Assembly: GCA_035325645.1 (NCBI GenBank)
Contig: DAOKZK010000001.1
Span: 23,586 to 87,585 of the forward strand
From: Macondimonas sp035325645
GTDB taxonomy: Bacteria > Pseudomonadota > Gammaproteobacteria > UBA5335
DNA: 64,000 nucleotides
Reading direction: 5' to 3'
The notes under the pieces: model-generated
What the model saw: only the letters and a program-made list of their open reading frames with translations
Databases searched by the model: none
What the model was told of the DNA's origin: nothing
Part shown: piece after piece, positions 15,714 to 24,308 of the stretch
Layout of the letters: every line of letters starts with the position of its first letter
Position numbering within the stretch: the first letter of the stretch is position 1
Made by a program: the position numbers and the translations under genes

Positions 15714-16712
15714 ATGGATGACGTCGAAACCGCAACCCACTGGCCAGAGGCCGACACCCTTGCCTGCGCGTCCGCAGAAGCGGGCTTCCAGGACGATGAG
15801 GACGATCCGGTTGTCATCGCCCTGCCCCAGACCCCAGAGGACGGTGTGAACGCCGCCGAGACCTGGGAGGCCGACGATGCCCCCGCCCTCGACCTCACGC
15901 GGATCTACCTGAACGAAATCGGCCACTCTCCGCTGCTCACCGCGGAAGAAGAAATCTTCTATACCCGCAGGGCCCAACAGGGCTGCGCCCGCTCACGGGC
16001 GCGCATGATCGAGAGCAACCTGCGCCTGGTGGTCAAGATTGCCCGCCGCTACCTCAATCGCGGCCTGCCGCTGCTCGATCTCATCGAGGAAGGCAACCTG
16101 GGACTCATTCATGCAGTAGGCAAGTTCAACCCGGAACTCGGCTACCGCTTCTCCACCTATGCGACCTGGTGGATCCGGCAGACCATCGAACGGGCGCTGA
16201 TGAACCAGACCCGCACCGTCCGCCTGCCCATCCACGTCATCAAGCGCATCAACGGCTATCTGCGCACCAGTCGCCAGCTGAGCCAATCCAGCCAGCGCAC
16301 GGCGTCCATCGACGAAATCGCGCGCGAAATGGAATGCCCGGTGCAGGAAGTGGAAAGGCTGCTGGGATTGAACGACCGCACCACCGTGAGCAGCTACCTC
16401 GGCAGCACGGACGACCGCTCCCCGCTGGACACATTGGCCGACGAAAATGGTCTCGACCCGGCGGTGTGCGTCCAGGACACGGATCTTCAGCACGGCCTCA
16501 AGGGCTGGCTCGCGCGCTTGTCTGCCAAGCAGCGCGAAGTGATCGAGCGGCGCTTCGGGCTCAACGGCCATGAGCGCGCCACACTGGAGCAGGTGGGGCG
16601 CGATATCGGCCTCACCCGCGAACGGGTGAGGCAGATCCAGGTGGAAGCACTCGGGAATCTGCGTCGCATCGTGGAAAGCGAAGGATTGAATGGCGAGGCC
16701 CTGTTCGGCTAA
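15714..16712 (+). CDS. rpoS: RNA polymerase sigma factor RpoS
   Basis: Sigma-S, the general stress and stationary-phase sigma factor. The 332-aa protein has region 1.2 DLTRIYLNEIGHSPLLTAEEE, region 2 ESNLRLVVKIARRYLNRG and GNLGLIHAVGKFNPELGYRFSTYATWWIRQ split across the -10-binding helix, region 3 RLPIHVIKRINGYLR, and region 4 with the helix-turn-helix LTRERVRQIQVEAL. The acidic N-terminal 55 residues are variable. An AGGAGGA ribosome-binding sequence precedes ATG 15714. Position after nlpD separates it from RpoD or RpoH. Confidence 0.96.
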   Translation: MDDVETATHWPEADTLACASAEAGFQDDEDDPVVIALPQTPEDGVNAAETWEADDAPALDLTRIYLNEIGHSPLLTAEEEIFYTRRAQQGCARSRARMIESNLRLVVKIARRYLNRGLPLLDLIEEGNLGLIHAVGKFNPELGYRFSTYATWWIRQTIERALMNQTRTVRLPIHVIKRINGYLRTSRQLSQSSQRTASIDEIAREMECPVQEVERLLGLNDRTTVSSYLGSTDDRSPLDTLADENGLDPAVCVQDTDLQHGLKGWLARLSAKQREVIERRFGLNGHERATLEQVGRDIGLTRERVRQIQVEALGNLRRIVESEGLNGEALFG

Positions 16713-16743
16713 ACGCCCCGCAATCCGATCCAGCGCCAGCGGA

Positions 16744-16767
16744 GGGCGGCGGGCAGCCCCGCCGCCC
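16744..16767. terminator. GC-rich hairpin between rpoS and hsp20
   Basis: GGGCGGCGGG and CCCGCCGCCC form a 10-bp stem with a short loop between two converging genes (rpoS ends 16712, hsp20 ends 16777). There is little T-run on either side, so it would be a weak or Rho-assisted bidirectional terminator. Confidence 0.6.
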
Positions 16768-16776
16768 TTCGGACCT

Positions 16777-17154
16777 TCAGGCGACCGCGACTGCGATCTT
16801 GCGCGGCTGCGCGTGCTCGGCCTTGGGAATGCGCACTTTCAGGACGCCGTGGGTCAGCTCGGCCGTGATCTGCTCGGCGTCGAGTTCCTTGGACAGCCCG
16901 AACCGCCGCCGATAGCGCGGCAGGTCGACCTCGACGTGATGCGGCTCCATCCCTTCAGGCAGGGGCAGGCTGATCTGCGCCTCCAGCGTCAGGGTATCGC
17001 CATCGACCCGAATATCCAGCGCCTCTTTGGGTACGCCCGGCAGATCTGCCAGCAGCGTGATGCCACCGGCATCCTCGATGACGTCCACGGCCGGCCGCAG
17101 TGCAGCGGCTTCCTCCTGTGACGGAGCCTGCGGGTTCGCAACCTGATCGTTCAT
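16777..17154 (-). CDS. Small heat shock protein Hsp20 (second gene of pair)
   Basis: An ATP-independent holdase of the alpha-crystallin family, 125 aa. The alpha-crystallin domain spans about residues 20-115 with AVDVIEDAGGITLLADLPGV, EAQISLPLPEGMEPHH and the beta-8/9 signature ELTHGVLKVRIPK. The C-terminal tail lacks an obvious isolated I-x-I motif. It lies 17 bases after another hsp20 gene and reads from the same sigma-32-type promoter. An in-frame ATG five codons upstream is possible; 17154 fits the spacing better. Confidence 0.92.
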   Translation of the reverse strand: MNDQVANPQAPSQEEAAALRPAVDVIEDAGGITLLADLPGVPKEALDIRVDGDTLTLEAQISLPLPEGMEPHHVEVDLPRYRRRFGLSKELDAEQITAELTHGVLKVRIPKAEHAQPRKIAVAVA

Positions 17155-17171
17155 AATGGTTTCCTCCACGC

Positions 17172-17603
17172 TTATTGGATGGCGATGCGTCGGGGCTGGG
17201 CGGCCTCCCGCCGCGGCACCCTCACGTGCAATACGCCGTCACGGTATTGCGCCGTGACCGCGCCCGCGTCGATGTCGTCCGGCAGGCTGACGACGCGCCG
17301 GAACCGGCCCGTGAACCGCTCGCCGATGTGCATCATGGCCTGCTCCGGCGAGGGCGCTGCGGTGCGTTCGCCGCTCAGGGTAAGGACGCCTTTTTCGATC
17401 TGCACCTCGAGCCGATCGGGGTCCATGCCGGGCACAAAGGCGTAAATCTCGACCGCCGCCGGCGTGCTGCCCACGTTCAGGGCCGGGTAGCGCTGCGCGG
17501 CACCGCGGATGCTGGGTGAAAAACCGATGGTCCGGTCGAGTTCGTTCTGCAGACGCTCGAACTCGGCAAAAAGGTCTCGGGGCAAAAGACTGCGGTAGAT
17601 CAT
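17172..17603 (-). CDS. Small heat shock protein Hsp20 (first gene of pair)
   Basis: A 143-aa alpha-crystallin-family chaperone. The N-terminal arm MIYRSLLPRDLFAEFERLQ is typical of bacterial class A sHsps. The core shows VEIYAFVPGMDPDRLEVQIE, RFTGRFRRVVSLPDDID and the signature YRDGVLHVRVPRRE, and it ends with PRRIAIQ, an I-x-I-like tail. The start ATG at 17603 lies about 50 bases downstream of a sigma-32-type promoter. The two Hsp20s differ clearly from each other, suggesting hetero-oligomers or a division of labour rather than recent duplication. Confidence 0.93.
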   Translation of the reverse strand: MIYRSLLPRDLFAEFERLQNELDRTIGFSPSIRGAAQRYPALNVGSTPAAVEIYAFVPGMDPDRLEVQIEKGVLTLSGERTAAPSPEQAMMHIGERFTGRFRRVVSLPDDIDAGAVTAQYRDGVLHVRVPRREAAQPRRIAIQ

Positions 17604-17652
17604 GGATCCTCTCCTCGTGAGAAGGCCGGGGTCGTGCCGGCCGTTACGAACA

Positions 17653-17685
17653 CAAGATGGGTGCTCAGCGCGGCGTTTCAAGCCC
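17653..17685 (-). promoter_or_regulatory. Sigma-32 (heat shock) promoter of the hsp20 operon
   Basis: On the minus strand the -35 element GGGCTTGAAA is followed, after 14 bases, by ACCCATCTTG. This closely fits the sigma-32 consensus (CTTGAAA, 13-17 bases, CCCCATnT). It is correctly placed about 50 bases upstream of the hsp20 start at 17603. Confidence 0.8.
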
Positions 17686-17742
17686 TTGATATCATCCAGC
17701 CCCATACCCATATCCGCGTCACGGATCGCTTGGAGTCGACGC

Positions 17743-18684
17743 ATGCAATATCAGGATTACTATCGCGTTCTCGGCGTGCCGCGGGACGCACCGGCGGCAG
17801 AGATCAAGAAAGCCTTCCGCAAGCTGGCGCGCAAGTACCATCCGGACATCTCCAAGGAAGCAGATGCCGAAGCGCGCATGAAAGAGATCAACGAGGCCTA
17901 CGCCGTGCTGTCCGATCCCGAGAAACGCGCGGTCTATGATCAACTCGGCGCCGACGCGCAGGCCGGCCGGGATTTCCGCCCCCCGCCGGGCTGGGACGAA
18001 GGTTTCGAATTCTCCGGCGGCGGCTTCAATGTCCGGGAAACGGCCGACTTTTCCGATTTCTTCGCAGAGCTGTTCGGGCGCATGGGCGGTCGTGGCAATC
18101 AGGGTCGTGCCAGGGGTCGCACCCGCGGCCAGGATCACCATGCCAAGGTCTTGCTGGACCTCGAGGACAGCTTCACAGGCGCCGTGCGTGAGATCACCCT
18201 GCGCGTACCCAAGGTCGACGCGCAAGGCCGGAGCAGCCTCGAGACCCGCACCCTGAGCGTCAGAATTCCCAAGGGTGTGCGCGATGGGCAATTGATCCGT
18301 CTGGCAGGACAGGGCGATCCGGGAATGGGAGGCGCCCCCGCCGGAGACCTGCTGCTGGAGGTGCATTTCAGGCCGCACCCTCGGTTTCATGTCGATGGGC
18401 GCGATCTGCACACCGATTTGCCGGTGACGCCGTGGGAAGCCGCGTTGGGCGCCGTCATCCCCGTCGAACTGCCGTCCGGATCGGTCAAGGTGCGCATCCC
18501 GGCCGGCGCCCAGAGCGGTCGGCAACTCCGGGTGCGCGGCAAGGGCCTGCCCGGGGATCCGCCGGGCGATCTGTTGCTCGACATCCGCATCGTGACGCCG
18601 CCCGCCGATACGCCGCGCGCCCGCGAGCTGTACGAAACCATGGCGCGGGAACTTCCCTTCGATCCGCGCCAACTGAGGAGTTGA
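17743..18684 (+). CDS. cbpA: DnaJ-class co-chaperone CbpA
   Basis: Stimulates DnaK ATPase and delivers clients. The 313-aa protein has a J domain with the HPD tripeptide at residues 33-35 (KYHPDISK), a Gly/Phe-rich linker (EGFEFSGGGFN), and two C-terminal beta-barrel domains with no zinc finger, the CbpA rather than DnaJ layout. RIPKGVRDGQLIRLAGQGDPG and VRIPAGAQSGRQLRVRGKGLP are the repeated substrate-domain motifs. It is divergent from hsp20 and followed three bases later by its modulator gene cbpM. Confidence 0.95.
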   Translation: MQYQDYYRVLGVPRDAPAAEIKKAFRKLARKYHPDISKEADAEARMKEINEAYAVLSDPEKRAVYDQLGADAQAGRDFRPPPGWDEGFEFSGGGFNVRETADFSDFFAELFGRMGGRGNQGRARGRTRGQDHHAKVLLDLEDSFTGAVREITLRVPKVDAQGRSSLETRTLSVRIPKGVRDGQLIRLAGQGDPGMGGAPAGDLLLEVHFRPHPRFHVDGRDLHTDLPVTPWEAALGAVIPVELPSGSVKVRIPAGAQSGRQLRVRGKGLPGDPPGDLLLDIRIVTPPADTPRARELYETMARELPFDPRQLRS

Positions 18685-18687
18685 TCC

Positions 18688-18999
18688 ATGATGATGGACC
18701 CGAACACGCCGGGGAACGATCTGGTGGCGCCAGATGCACTGAGCCTCGAGCAAGTGGCCGTCGTCTGCCGCGTCGAGCGCAACTGGCTGGTGGCACACCT
18801 CGAAGGGGGTCTGGTCGCGCCTGCGCATCCTTCAGGGGATGAGTGGCGGCTGACGCCAGCGGCACTCGCCCGTGTGCGCCGCATGAGGCAGATCGAGCGC
18901 GATTTCGACGCCGAGCCGGAACTGGCCGCGTTGGTCGCCGATCTGCTCGAGGAAATGGATCGGCTGCGGGCTCGGCTGCGCGCCGCGGGGCTCGCGTAA
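18688..18999 (+). CDS. cbpM: CbpM-like chaperone modulator
   Basis: CbpM binds the J domain of CbpA and blocks its work with DnaK. The 103-aa protein has a MerR-like helical core (ALSLEQVAVVCRVERNWLVAHL, then WRLTPAALARVRRMRQIERD) and a C-terminal coiled coil (LLEEMDRLRARLRAAG). Size and the position directly after cbpA support the assignment. The start is one of three consecutive candidates at 18688, after GAGGAG. Confidence 0.9.
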   Translation: MMMDPNTPGNDLVAPDALSLEQVAVVCRVERNWLVAHLEGGLVAPAHPSGDEWRLTPAALARVRRMRQIERDFDAEPELAALVADLLEEMDRLRARLRAAGLA

Positions 19000-19023
19000 C
19001 CAGGCAGCGGCGCGCCAGAGCCT

Positions 19024-19398
19024 TCAGCCGTCGAGCAGCAGCAAGGCCAGCACCACCCGGTCTTCGGCCAGTAGCACGTTGAAGGTCCGGCAGGCCGCGC
19101 CGGTGTCCATGACTTCCATCCCGACGCCTCGTTCCTGCATGTGGAGCAAACGTTCGCGTGGTGGAAACACCAGCCTCGATCCCGTCCCCAACAGGATGAT
19201 TTCCGGCGCGTGGGTAAGCAACCGGTCGAGATGGCGTATTTCCAGCGCCGCTGGACCTGCCGGCAGGTCCTCGAGTTCCACGACCTGCGGACCGACGATC
19301 AGGCTCTGGTGATAGCTGGTGTCGTTGATGCGGATCTCGCCGGGGCCGTAGCCGCGAATGCGGTTCTGGGTATAGGGATTGTCCCGATGCAGCTTCAT
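19024..19398 (-). CDS. Mth938-domain (DUF498) protein
   Basis: A 124-aa cytoplasmic protein of the family that includes mitochondrial NDUFAF3, a complex I assembly factor. The bacterial role is unknown. Typical stretches are YGPGEIRINDTSYHQSLIV near the N-terminus, PEIILLGTGSRLVFPP in the middle and GVGMEVMDTGAACRTFNVLL near the end. The ATG at 19398 follows GAGGAG on the minus strand. It is divergent from alaC, with only 112 bases between the starts. Confidence 0.85.
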   Translation of the reverse strand: MKLHRDNPYTQNRIRGYGPGEIRINDTSYHQSLIVGPQVVELEDLPAGPAALEIRHLDRLLTHAPEIILLGTGSRLVFPPRERLLHMQERGVGMEVMDTGAACRTFNVLLAEDRVVLALLLLDG

Positions 19399-19510
19399 GG
19401 TCTTCTCCTCGCACTGCGGGCGATTGACAGCGCCGCGCGCGATCTTTACGTTTGACGATTTTACAAAATCGCCTGCGGTCAGTGCCCGGGCGCCCAAGTG
19501 GACCACCCCA

Positions 19511-20707
19511 GTGATCGAAGACTTCCCCCGCATCCAACGGCTGCCGCCCTACGTTTTCGCCATCGTGACGGAACTGAAAAACGCCGCGCGCGCCAGGGGC
19601 GAGGATATCATCGACTTCGGCATGGGCAATCCCGACCAGCCCACCCCGCAGCACATCGTCGACAAGCTCGTGGAAGCCGTGCAGCGCGGCGACACCCACC
19701 GCTATTCGCAGTCGCGCGGCATCCCGCGCCTGCGCCGGGCAATGGCCAACTGGTATCAGCGCCGCTACGGCGTGCATCTGGATCCGCAGGACGAGGTCAT
19801 CGTCACCATCGGCTCCAAGGAAGGCCTGGCGCACCTCGCGCTCGCCACGGTCGGCCCCGGCGATTCGGTGCTCGTGCCCAACCCGGCCTATCCCATCCAT
19901 CCCTATGGCTTCGTCATCGCCGGCGCCGACATCCGCCATGTGCCGCTGGTGCCGGGCATCGATTTCTTTGCCGAGCTCGACCAGGCGATCCGCAATTCCT
20001 GGCCCAAGCCCAAGATGCTGGTGCTCAACTTCCCGGGCAACCCGACCGCGCAATGCGTGGAGCTCGATTTCTTCGAGAAAGTGGTGGCCATCGCGCGCGA
20101 GCACCAGATCTGGGTGATCCACGACCTCGCCTATGCCGATCTCGTCTTCGACGGCTACGTCGCCCCGTCCATCCTGCAGGTGCCGGGCGCCAAGGATGTG
20201 GCGGTGGAGTTCTTCACCCTGTCCAAGAGCTACAACATGCCGGGCTGGCGCGTCGGCTTCATGTGTGGCAACCCGACCCTGGTGGCCGCGCTGGCCAAGA
20301 TGAAGTCCTATCTCGACTACGGCATCTTCACGCCCATCCAGGTCGCCGCCATCAGCGCGCTGGAAGGTCCGCAGGACTGCGTGGAAGAGATCCGGCGCAC
20401 CTACGAGATCCGGCGCGACGTTCTGTGCGAAGGAATGAACCGCCTGGGCTGGGAGGTGGAAAAACCGCGCGGCACGATGTTCGTCTGGGCCCGCATCCCC
20501 GAGCGCTACCGGGACATGGGCTCGATCGAATTCAGCAAGCTGCTGCTCACCGAAGCCAAGGTAGCCGTGTCGCCGGGCATTGGCTTTGGCGAGTATGGCG
20601 ACGATCATGTGCGCTTCGGCCTGATCGAGAACGAACACCGCACCCGCCAGGCCGTGCGGGAAATGCGCCGTCTGTTCCGGACCACCTCGTCGGCCACACC
20701 ACACTGA
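19511..20707 (+). CDS. alaC: Alanine/glutamate-pyruvate-type aminotransferase AlaC
   Basis: A PLP-dependent class I aminotransferase of 398 aa that probably makes alanine from pyruvate and glutamate. Visible motifs are IIDFGMGNPDQPTPQHIV, VTIGSKEGLAHLAL, the Asn/Pro of LNFPGNPTAQ, the Asp-x-x-Tyr of IHDLAYADLVFDGY, and the PLP lysine in TLSKSYNMPGWRVGF. The GTG at 19511 is the only sensible in-frame start upstream of VIEDFPRIQRLPPYVF. It is followed by hom, 11 bases away, an arrangement widespread in beta- and gammaproteobacteria. Confidence 0.92.
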   Translation: MIEDFPRIQRLPPYVFAIVTELKNAARARGEDIIDFGMGNPDQPTPQHIVDKLVEAVQRGDTHRYSQSRGIPRLRRAMANWYQRRYGVHLDPQDEVIVTIGSKEGLAHLALATVGPGDSVLVPNPAYPIHPYGFVIAGADIRHVPLVPGIDFFAELDQAIRNSWPKPKMLVLNFPGNPTAQCVELDFFEKVVAIAREHQIWVIHDLAYADLVFDGYVAPSILQVPGAKDVAVEFFTLSKSYNMPGWRVGFMCGNPTLVAALAKMKSYLDYGIFTPIQVAAISALEGPQDCVEEIRRTYEIRRDVLCEGMNRLGWEVEKPRGTMFVWARIPERYRDMGSIEFSKLLLTEAKVAVSPGIGFGEYGDDHVRFGLIENEHRTRQAVREMRRLFRTTSSATPH

Positions 20708-20718
20708 GGAGCGCGCCC

Positions 20719-22035
20719 ATGGAAACGGTCAACATCGCGCTTCTCGGGCTCGGCACGGTCGGGGGCGGCACCTTGCAGATCCTCAGGCGCCATGCCGATG
20801 CGATCGAACGGCGCACCGGCCGGCGGGTGCAGGTTCGCCGCGCGCTGGTGCGCGACCCGGCCAAGGTGCGTCCCGCCGCGGCCGAAGGCGTCGCGATCAC
20901 CACCGCGATCGACGACATCCTGAGCGATGCGTCCATCCACATCGTGGCCGAACTCATGGGCGGCTGCGAGCCGGCCCGCGAGTGGGTTCTGCGCGCCATT
21001 GCCGGTGGCAAGCACGTCATCACCGCCAACAAGGCGCTGATCGCCCAGCACGGCAACGAAATCTTCGCCGCTGCCGAGAAACACGGCGTCATCGTCGCCT
21101 TCGAAGCGGCCGTCGGGGGCGGCATCCCCATCATCAAGACGATCCGCGAGGCGCTCGCCGGCAACGACATCCGCTCGGTCGCCGGCATCGTCAACGGCAC
21201 CACCAACTACATCCTGACCGAGATGCGCGACCGCGGGCTGGATTTCGGCGCGGCCCTGGCCGAAGCCCAGGCACTGGGTTATGCCGAGGCCGACCCCAGC
21301 TTCGATGTCGGCGGCATCGACGCGGCCCACAAACTGGCCATCCTCGCCGCCATTGCCTTCGGCACGCCGCTGAGCTTTCCCCATGTGGCCATCGAGGGCA
21401 TCGACGCAATCGGCGCCGAAGACATCCACTACGCCGAAACGCTCGGCTACAGCATCAAGCACCTCGCCATCGCGCGCCGGGACGCCGATGCAGTCGAATT
21501 GCGCGTGCATCCCACCCTGATTCCGCAGCGCCACCTGCTCGCCCGCGTGGACGGGGTCATGAACGCCATCCTGGTGGAGGGCGACGCCGTCGGCGAATCC
21601 CTGCTGTATGGCGCGGGCGCCGGCGCTCTGCCCACGGCGTCCTCCGTCGTCGCCGACCTGGTCGACGTGCTGCGCCTGCTGTCGGCCGATCCCGACCACC
21701 GGGTGCCTTATTTGGGCGTGCGGCCCGGCGCTGTGACCGATCTGCCGGTGCGCCCGCTGGCGGCGATCCATTCAGCCTATTACCTGCGCCTTGGCGTCGA
21801 GGATCACCCCGGCGTCGTGGCGGACATCACCCGCATCCTCGCCGATCACGCGATCAGCATCGAGGCCATGCTCCAGCGCCCGGACCCCGCGCGCCCGGAC
21901 ACCATGCCCATCATCCTGCTCACCCACAGGGTGTGGGAGCGCGCCATGGATCAGGCGCTCGACGCGATCGCTCAGCTCGCCAGCGTGCGCGGCCCCATCA
22001 CACGCATCCGGGTCCACACCGACGGCGCGTGCTAA
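20719..22035 (+). CDS. hom: Homoserine dehydrogenase
   Basis: Reduces aspartate semialdehyde to homoserine, the branch point to threonine and methionine. The 438-aa protein has the Rossmann motif ALLGLGTVGGGTLQIL, TANKALIAQHGNE, the catalytic region IVNGTTNYILTEM, AEADPSFDVGGIDAAHKLAIL, and a C-terminal ACT domain starting at YYLRLGVEDHPGVVADITRI. The ACT domain implies feedback control by threonine. No aspartokinase is fused, unlike E. coli ThrA or MetL. The operon is alaC-hom-thrC. Confidence 0.97.
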   Translation: METVNIALLGLGTVGGGTLQILRRHADAIERRTGRRVQVRRALVRDPAKVRPAAAEGVAITTAIDDILSDASIHIVAELMGGCEPAREWVLRAIAGGKHVITANKALIAQHGNEIFAAAEKHGVIVAFEAAVGGGIPIIKTIREALAGNDIRSVAGIVNGTTNYILTEMRDRGLDFGAALAEAQALGYAEADPSFDVGGIDAAHKLAILAAIAFGTPLSFPHVAIEGIDAIGAEDIHYAETLGYSIKHLAIARRDADAVELRVHPTLIPQRHLLARVDGVMNAILVEGDAVGESLLYGAGAGALPTASSVVADLVDVLRLLSADPDHRVPYLGVRPGAVTDLPVRPLAAIHSAYYLRLGVEDHPGVVADITRILADHAISIEAMLQRPDPARPDTMPIILLTHRVWERAMDQALDAIAQLASVRGPITRIRVHTDGAC

Positions 22036-22062
22036 CCTCCTCCTTTTGAACACGAGATCGCC

Positions 22063-23205
22063 ATGGCGCCCGCTTCGCTCTATACCGGATTGATCGACAA
22101 ATACCGCGACCGCCTGCCACTGCCGGCCGATGTGCCGGCAGTCAGCCTGTGCGAGGGCCAAACGCCGCTGATCCGTCTGGCCAATATCGAACGCGATCTG
22201 GGCGGCGATCTTTCGATCTATGCCAAGTTCGAGGGACTCAATCCGACGGGCTCGTTCAAAGACCGCGGCATGACCGTGGCGGTGACCCAGGCCGTGGCCG
22301 AGGGCAGCCGCGCCATCATCTGCGCTTCCACTGGCAACACATCGGCCTCGGCAGCCGCTTATGCGGCCCGCGCCGGCCTGACCGCCTTCGTGCTGATTCC
22401 GGAGGGCAAGATTGCGCTGGGCAAACTGGCCCAGGCCATGGCCCACGGCGCGGTGGTGCTGCAGATCCAGGGCAACTTCGACGACGGCATGCGCCTGGTG
22501 AGGGAGGTCGCGGCCGAGGCGCCCATCACCATCGTCAACTCGATCAATCCCTTCCGCCTGCAGGGGCAGAAGACCGCCGCCTTCGAAATCGTCGAGGCCT
22601 TGGGCCGCGCGCCCGACTACCACTGCCTGCCGGTCGGCAACGCCGGCAATATCACGGCCTACTGGATCGGCTATTCGGAGCTGGCTACCGCCAGCGGCGC
22701 GACGACCACTGTCGCCTGCAGCCATTGCGGCGGCGAGTGTCCCTATCCGCGCGAGCCTGCCATCACTGCGCGTCCTCGCATGCTGGGCTACCAGGCGGCG
22801 GGCGCCGCGCCCTTCCTCAAGGGCGGCCCGGTCGAGCATCCGGAAACCGTCGCCACCGCGATCCGCATCGGCAATCCTCAGAGCTGGTCCGGCGCACTGG
22901 CCGCACAACAGGAGTCGGGCGGCTGGTTCGCGGCCTTCACCGACGATGAGATCGTCGAGACGCAGAAATATCTGGCGCGCCGCGAAGGCGTGTTCTGCGA
23001 GCCGGCCTCGGCCGTGTCGCTGGCCGGCGCGCTCGCGGACATCCGCGCCGGCCGCATCGCCCGAGGCAGCACCATCGTCTGTACCCTCACCGGCCACGGC
23101 CTCAAGGATCCGGATCTGGCCATCGCGCGCATGCAGGGGCCGGTGGTGCGGGTGGCGGCGGAGCGGCTGGCCGTGGAACAGGCGCTGATGCCGCATCTGG
23201 ACTGA
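22063..23205 (+). CDS. thrC: Threonine synthase with a Cys-rich insert
   Basis: Converts O-phosphohomoserine to threonine with PLP. The 380-aa protein has the PLP lysine in NPTGSFKDRGMT (Lys66), ASTGNTSASAAAYAARAG, and the phosphate-binding loop PVGNAGNITAYW. Between the latter and the conserved PRMLGYQAAGAAP is an extra stretch of roughly 20 residues with ACSHCGGECPYP (Cys219, Cys222, Cys226), absent from the family members I recall. It resembles half of a zinc-binding knuckle. The rest is colinear with class III (short) threonine synthases. It starts 27 bases after hom. Confidence 0.95.
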   Translation: MAPASLYTGLIDKYRDRLPLPADVPAVSLCEGQTPLIRLANIERDLGGDLSIYAKFEGLNPTGSFKDRGMTVAVTQAVAEGSRAIICASTGNTSASAAAYAARAGLTAFVLIPEGKIALGKLAQAMAHGAVVLQIQGNFDDGMRLVREVAAEAPITIVNSINPFRLQGQKTAAFEIVEALGRAPDYHCLPVGNAGNITAYWIGYSELATASGATTTVACSHCGGECPYPREPAITARPRMLGYQAAGAAPFLKGGPVEHPETVATAIRIGNPQSWSGALAAQQESGGWFAAFTDDEIVETQKYLARREGVFCEPASAVSLAGALADIRAGRIARGSTIVCTLTGHGLKDPDLAIARMQGPVVRVAAERLAVEQALMPHLD

Positions 23206-23211
23206 TCACGC

Positions 23212-24216
23212 GTGGCGCGCCGCTCGGTCACCCTGCTGGCGCCGGGGCTGGCCGAGCCGCCCCGGGATGTCGGCGATTTCCCCCCCACGCCGACGCTCGA
23301 CCGGCTTTTTGCGCGGGCGAGCCGCATACCCGATCCGGAAACGGTTTTCGAACGGGCGCTCCTTCGCGGTTTTTGCGAGGCGAACCCGGCGCCCTGGGCG
23401 GCGCTTTCCTACTGGGGTGATACCGGCGCTCCGCCCGCCGGGCCGGTACTGCGGGCCGATCCCCTGCACCTGCAGGCCGGCACCCAGCATCACGTGCACT
23501 TCGATCAGGTGCGCCTGGATCTCGACGAAGCGGAAAGCGCCGCATTCCTCGATCGCCTGAACGCCCTGCTGCAGACCGATGGCATGGCCCTGGAGGCTCC
23601 CTCGCCGGGCCGCTGGTATCTCCATTTGCCCGCCGCGCCCGACATCTCGACCCAGCCGCTGAGTCACGGTCTCGCCCTGGGCACCTCGCTCTGGGCACCT
23701 CAAGGACCCGGCACCGTGCGCTTCAAGGGGCTCCTGACCGAGCTGCAGATGCTGCTGCACGACCATCCGGTCAACATCGCCCGCGAGCGTCTGGGTCAAC
23801 TGCCGGTCAACAGCCTGTGGCTGTGGGGCGAAGGCGCGCTGCCCGCCATTTCGAAGGGCCCTTTTGATCTCATCGTGGGGGGCGATGCGATGAGCCGAGG
23901 CCTGGCCTTCGCAAGCAGCGCGACCTGGTGCGGCGACTGGGATGCTCGCGACACATCGGCGCCGGCGCTTCGCAGCCTGTGGATCATGGACGCGCTGCTG
24001 CGCCCCGCCCTGTGGGGCGACCGCGAAGCCTGGCTGGCCGCGCTGGTGCATCTGGAAGATGCGCTAACCGTCGCGCTGCAAACACACCTTGCCGGCGCGC
24101 ACCTGGATCTTCGCCCGCTTGCGGGCCATCGCTATCAATGCTCTCCCGGCCACCGCTGGCGCATCTGGCGCCGCGCCCGGCCCTTCGCCGAGCGCCTTCG
24201 CACACCAGCCGCTTGA
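23212..24216 (+). CDS. Uncharacterised conserved protein, COG4255/RpfE-type
   Basis: A 334-aa soluble protein beginning with GTG six bases after thrC, so cotranscribed. Landmarks are VTLLAPGLAEPP at the start, WAALSYWGDTG, PVLRADPLHLQAG in the first third, LPVNSLWLWGEGALP near residue 200, and HLAGAHLDLRPL near the end. This pattern resembles a family in beta- and gammaproteobacteria related to phosphoglycerate mutase-like enzymes (sometimes called RpfE-type regulators), usually next to recJ. The catalytic role is unknown. The family name is from memory and should be treated as tentative. Confidence 0.6.
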   Translation: MARRSVTLLAPGLAEPPRDVGDFPPTPTLDRLFARASRIPDPETVFERALLRGFCEANPAPWAALSYWGDTGAPPAGPVLRADPLHLQAGTQHHVHFDQVRLDLDEAESAAFLDRLNALLQTDGMALEAPSPGRWYLHLPAAPDISTQPLSHGLALGTSLWAPQGPGTVRFKGLLTELQMLLHDHPVNIARERLGQLPVNSLWLWGEGALPAISKGPFDLIVGGDAMSRGLAFASSATWCGDWDARDTSAPALRSLWIMDALLRPALWGDREAWLAALVHLEDALTVALQTHLAGAHLDLRPLAGHRYQCSPGHRWRIWRRARPFAERLRTPAA

Positions 24217-24259
24217 CCGCTTTCCGGCCCCGATGATGTCGACTCGGTGATGACGGCGC

Positions 24260-24290
24260 AAAAAAAACCGCCGACCGAATGGCCGGCGGT
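24260..24290 (-). terminator. Rho-independent terminator of the alkB-like gene
   Basis: On the minus strand ACCGCCGGCC, loop ATTC and GGTCGGCGGT form a 10-bp stem with one mismatch, followed by a run of T (plus-strand A at 24260-24267). It lies 19 bases after the stop of the alkB-like gene. Confidence 0.85.
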
Positions 24291-24308
24291 GCAGGTTCCG
24301 ATGCCGCC

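Noticed and set aside
17685..17705. Sigma-32 promoter for cbpA on the plus strand
   Set aside because: CTTGAT and CCCCAT are only nine bases apart, too close for sigma-32.
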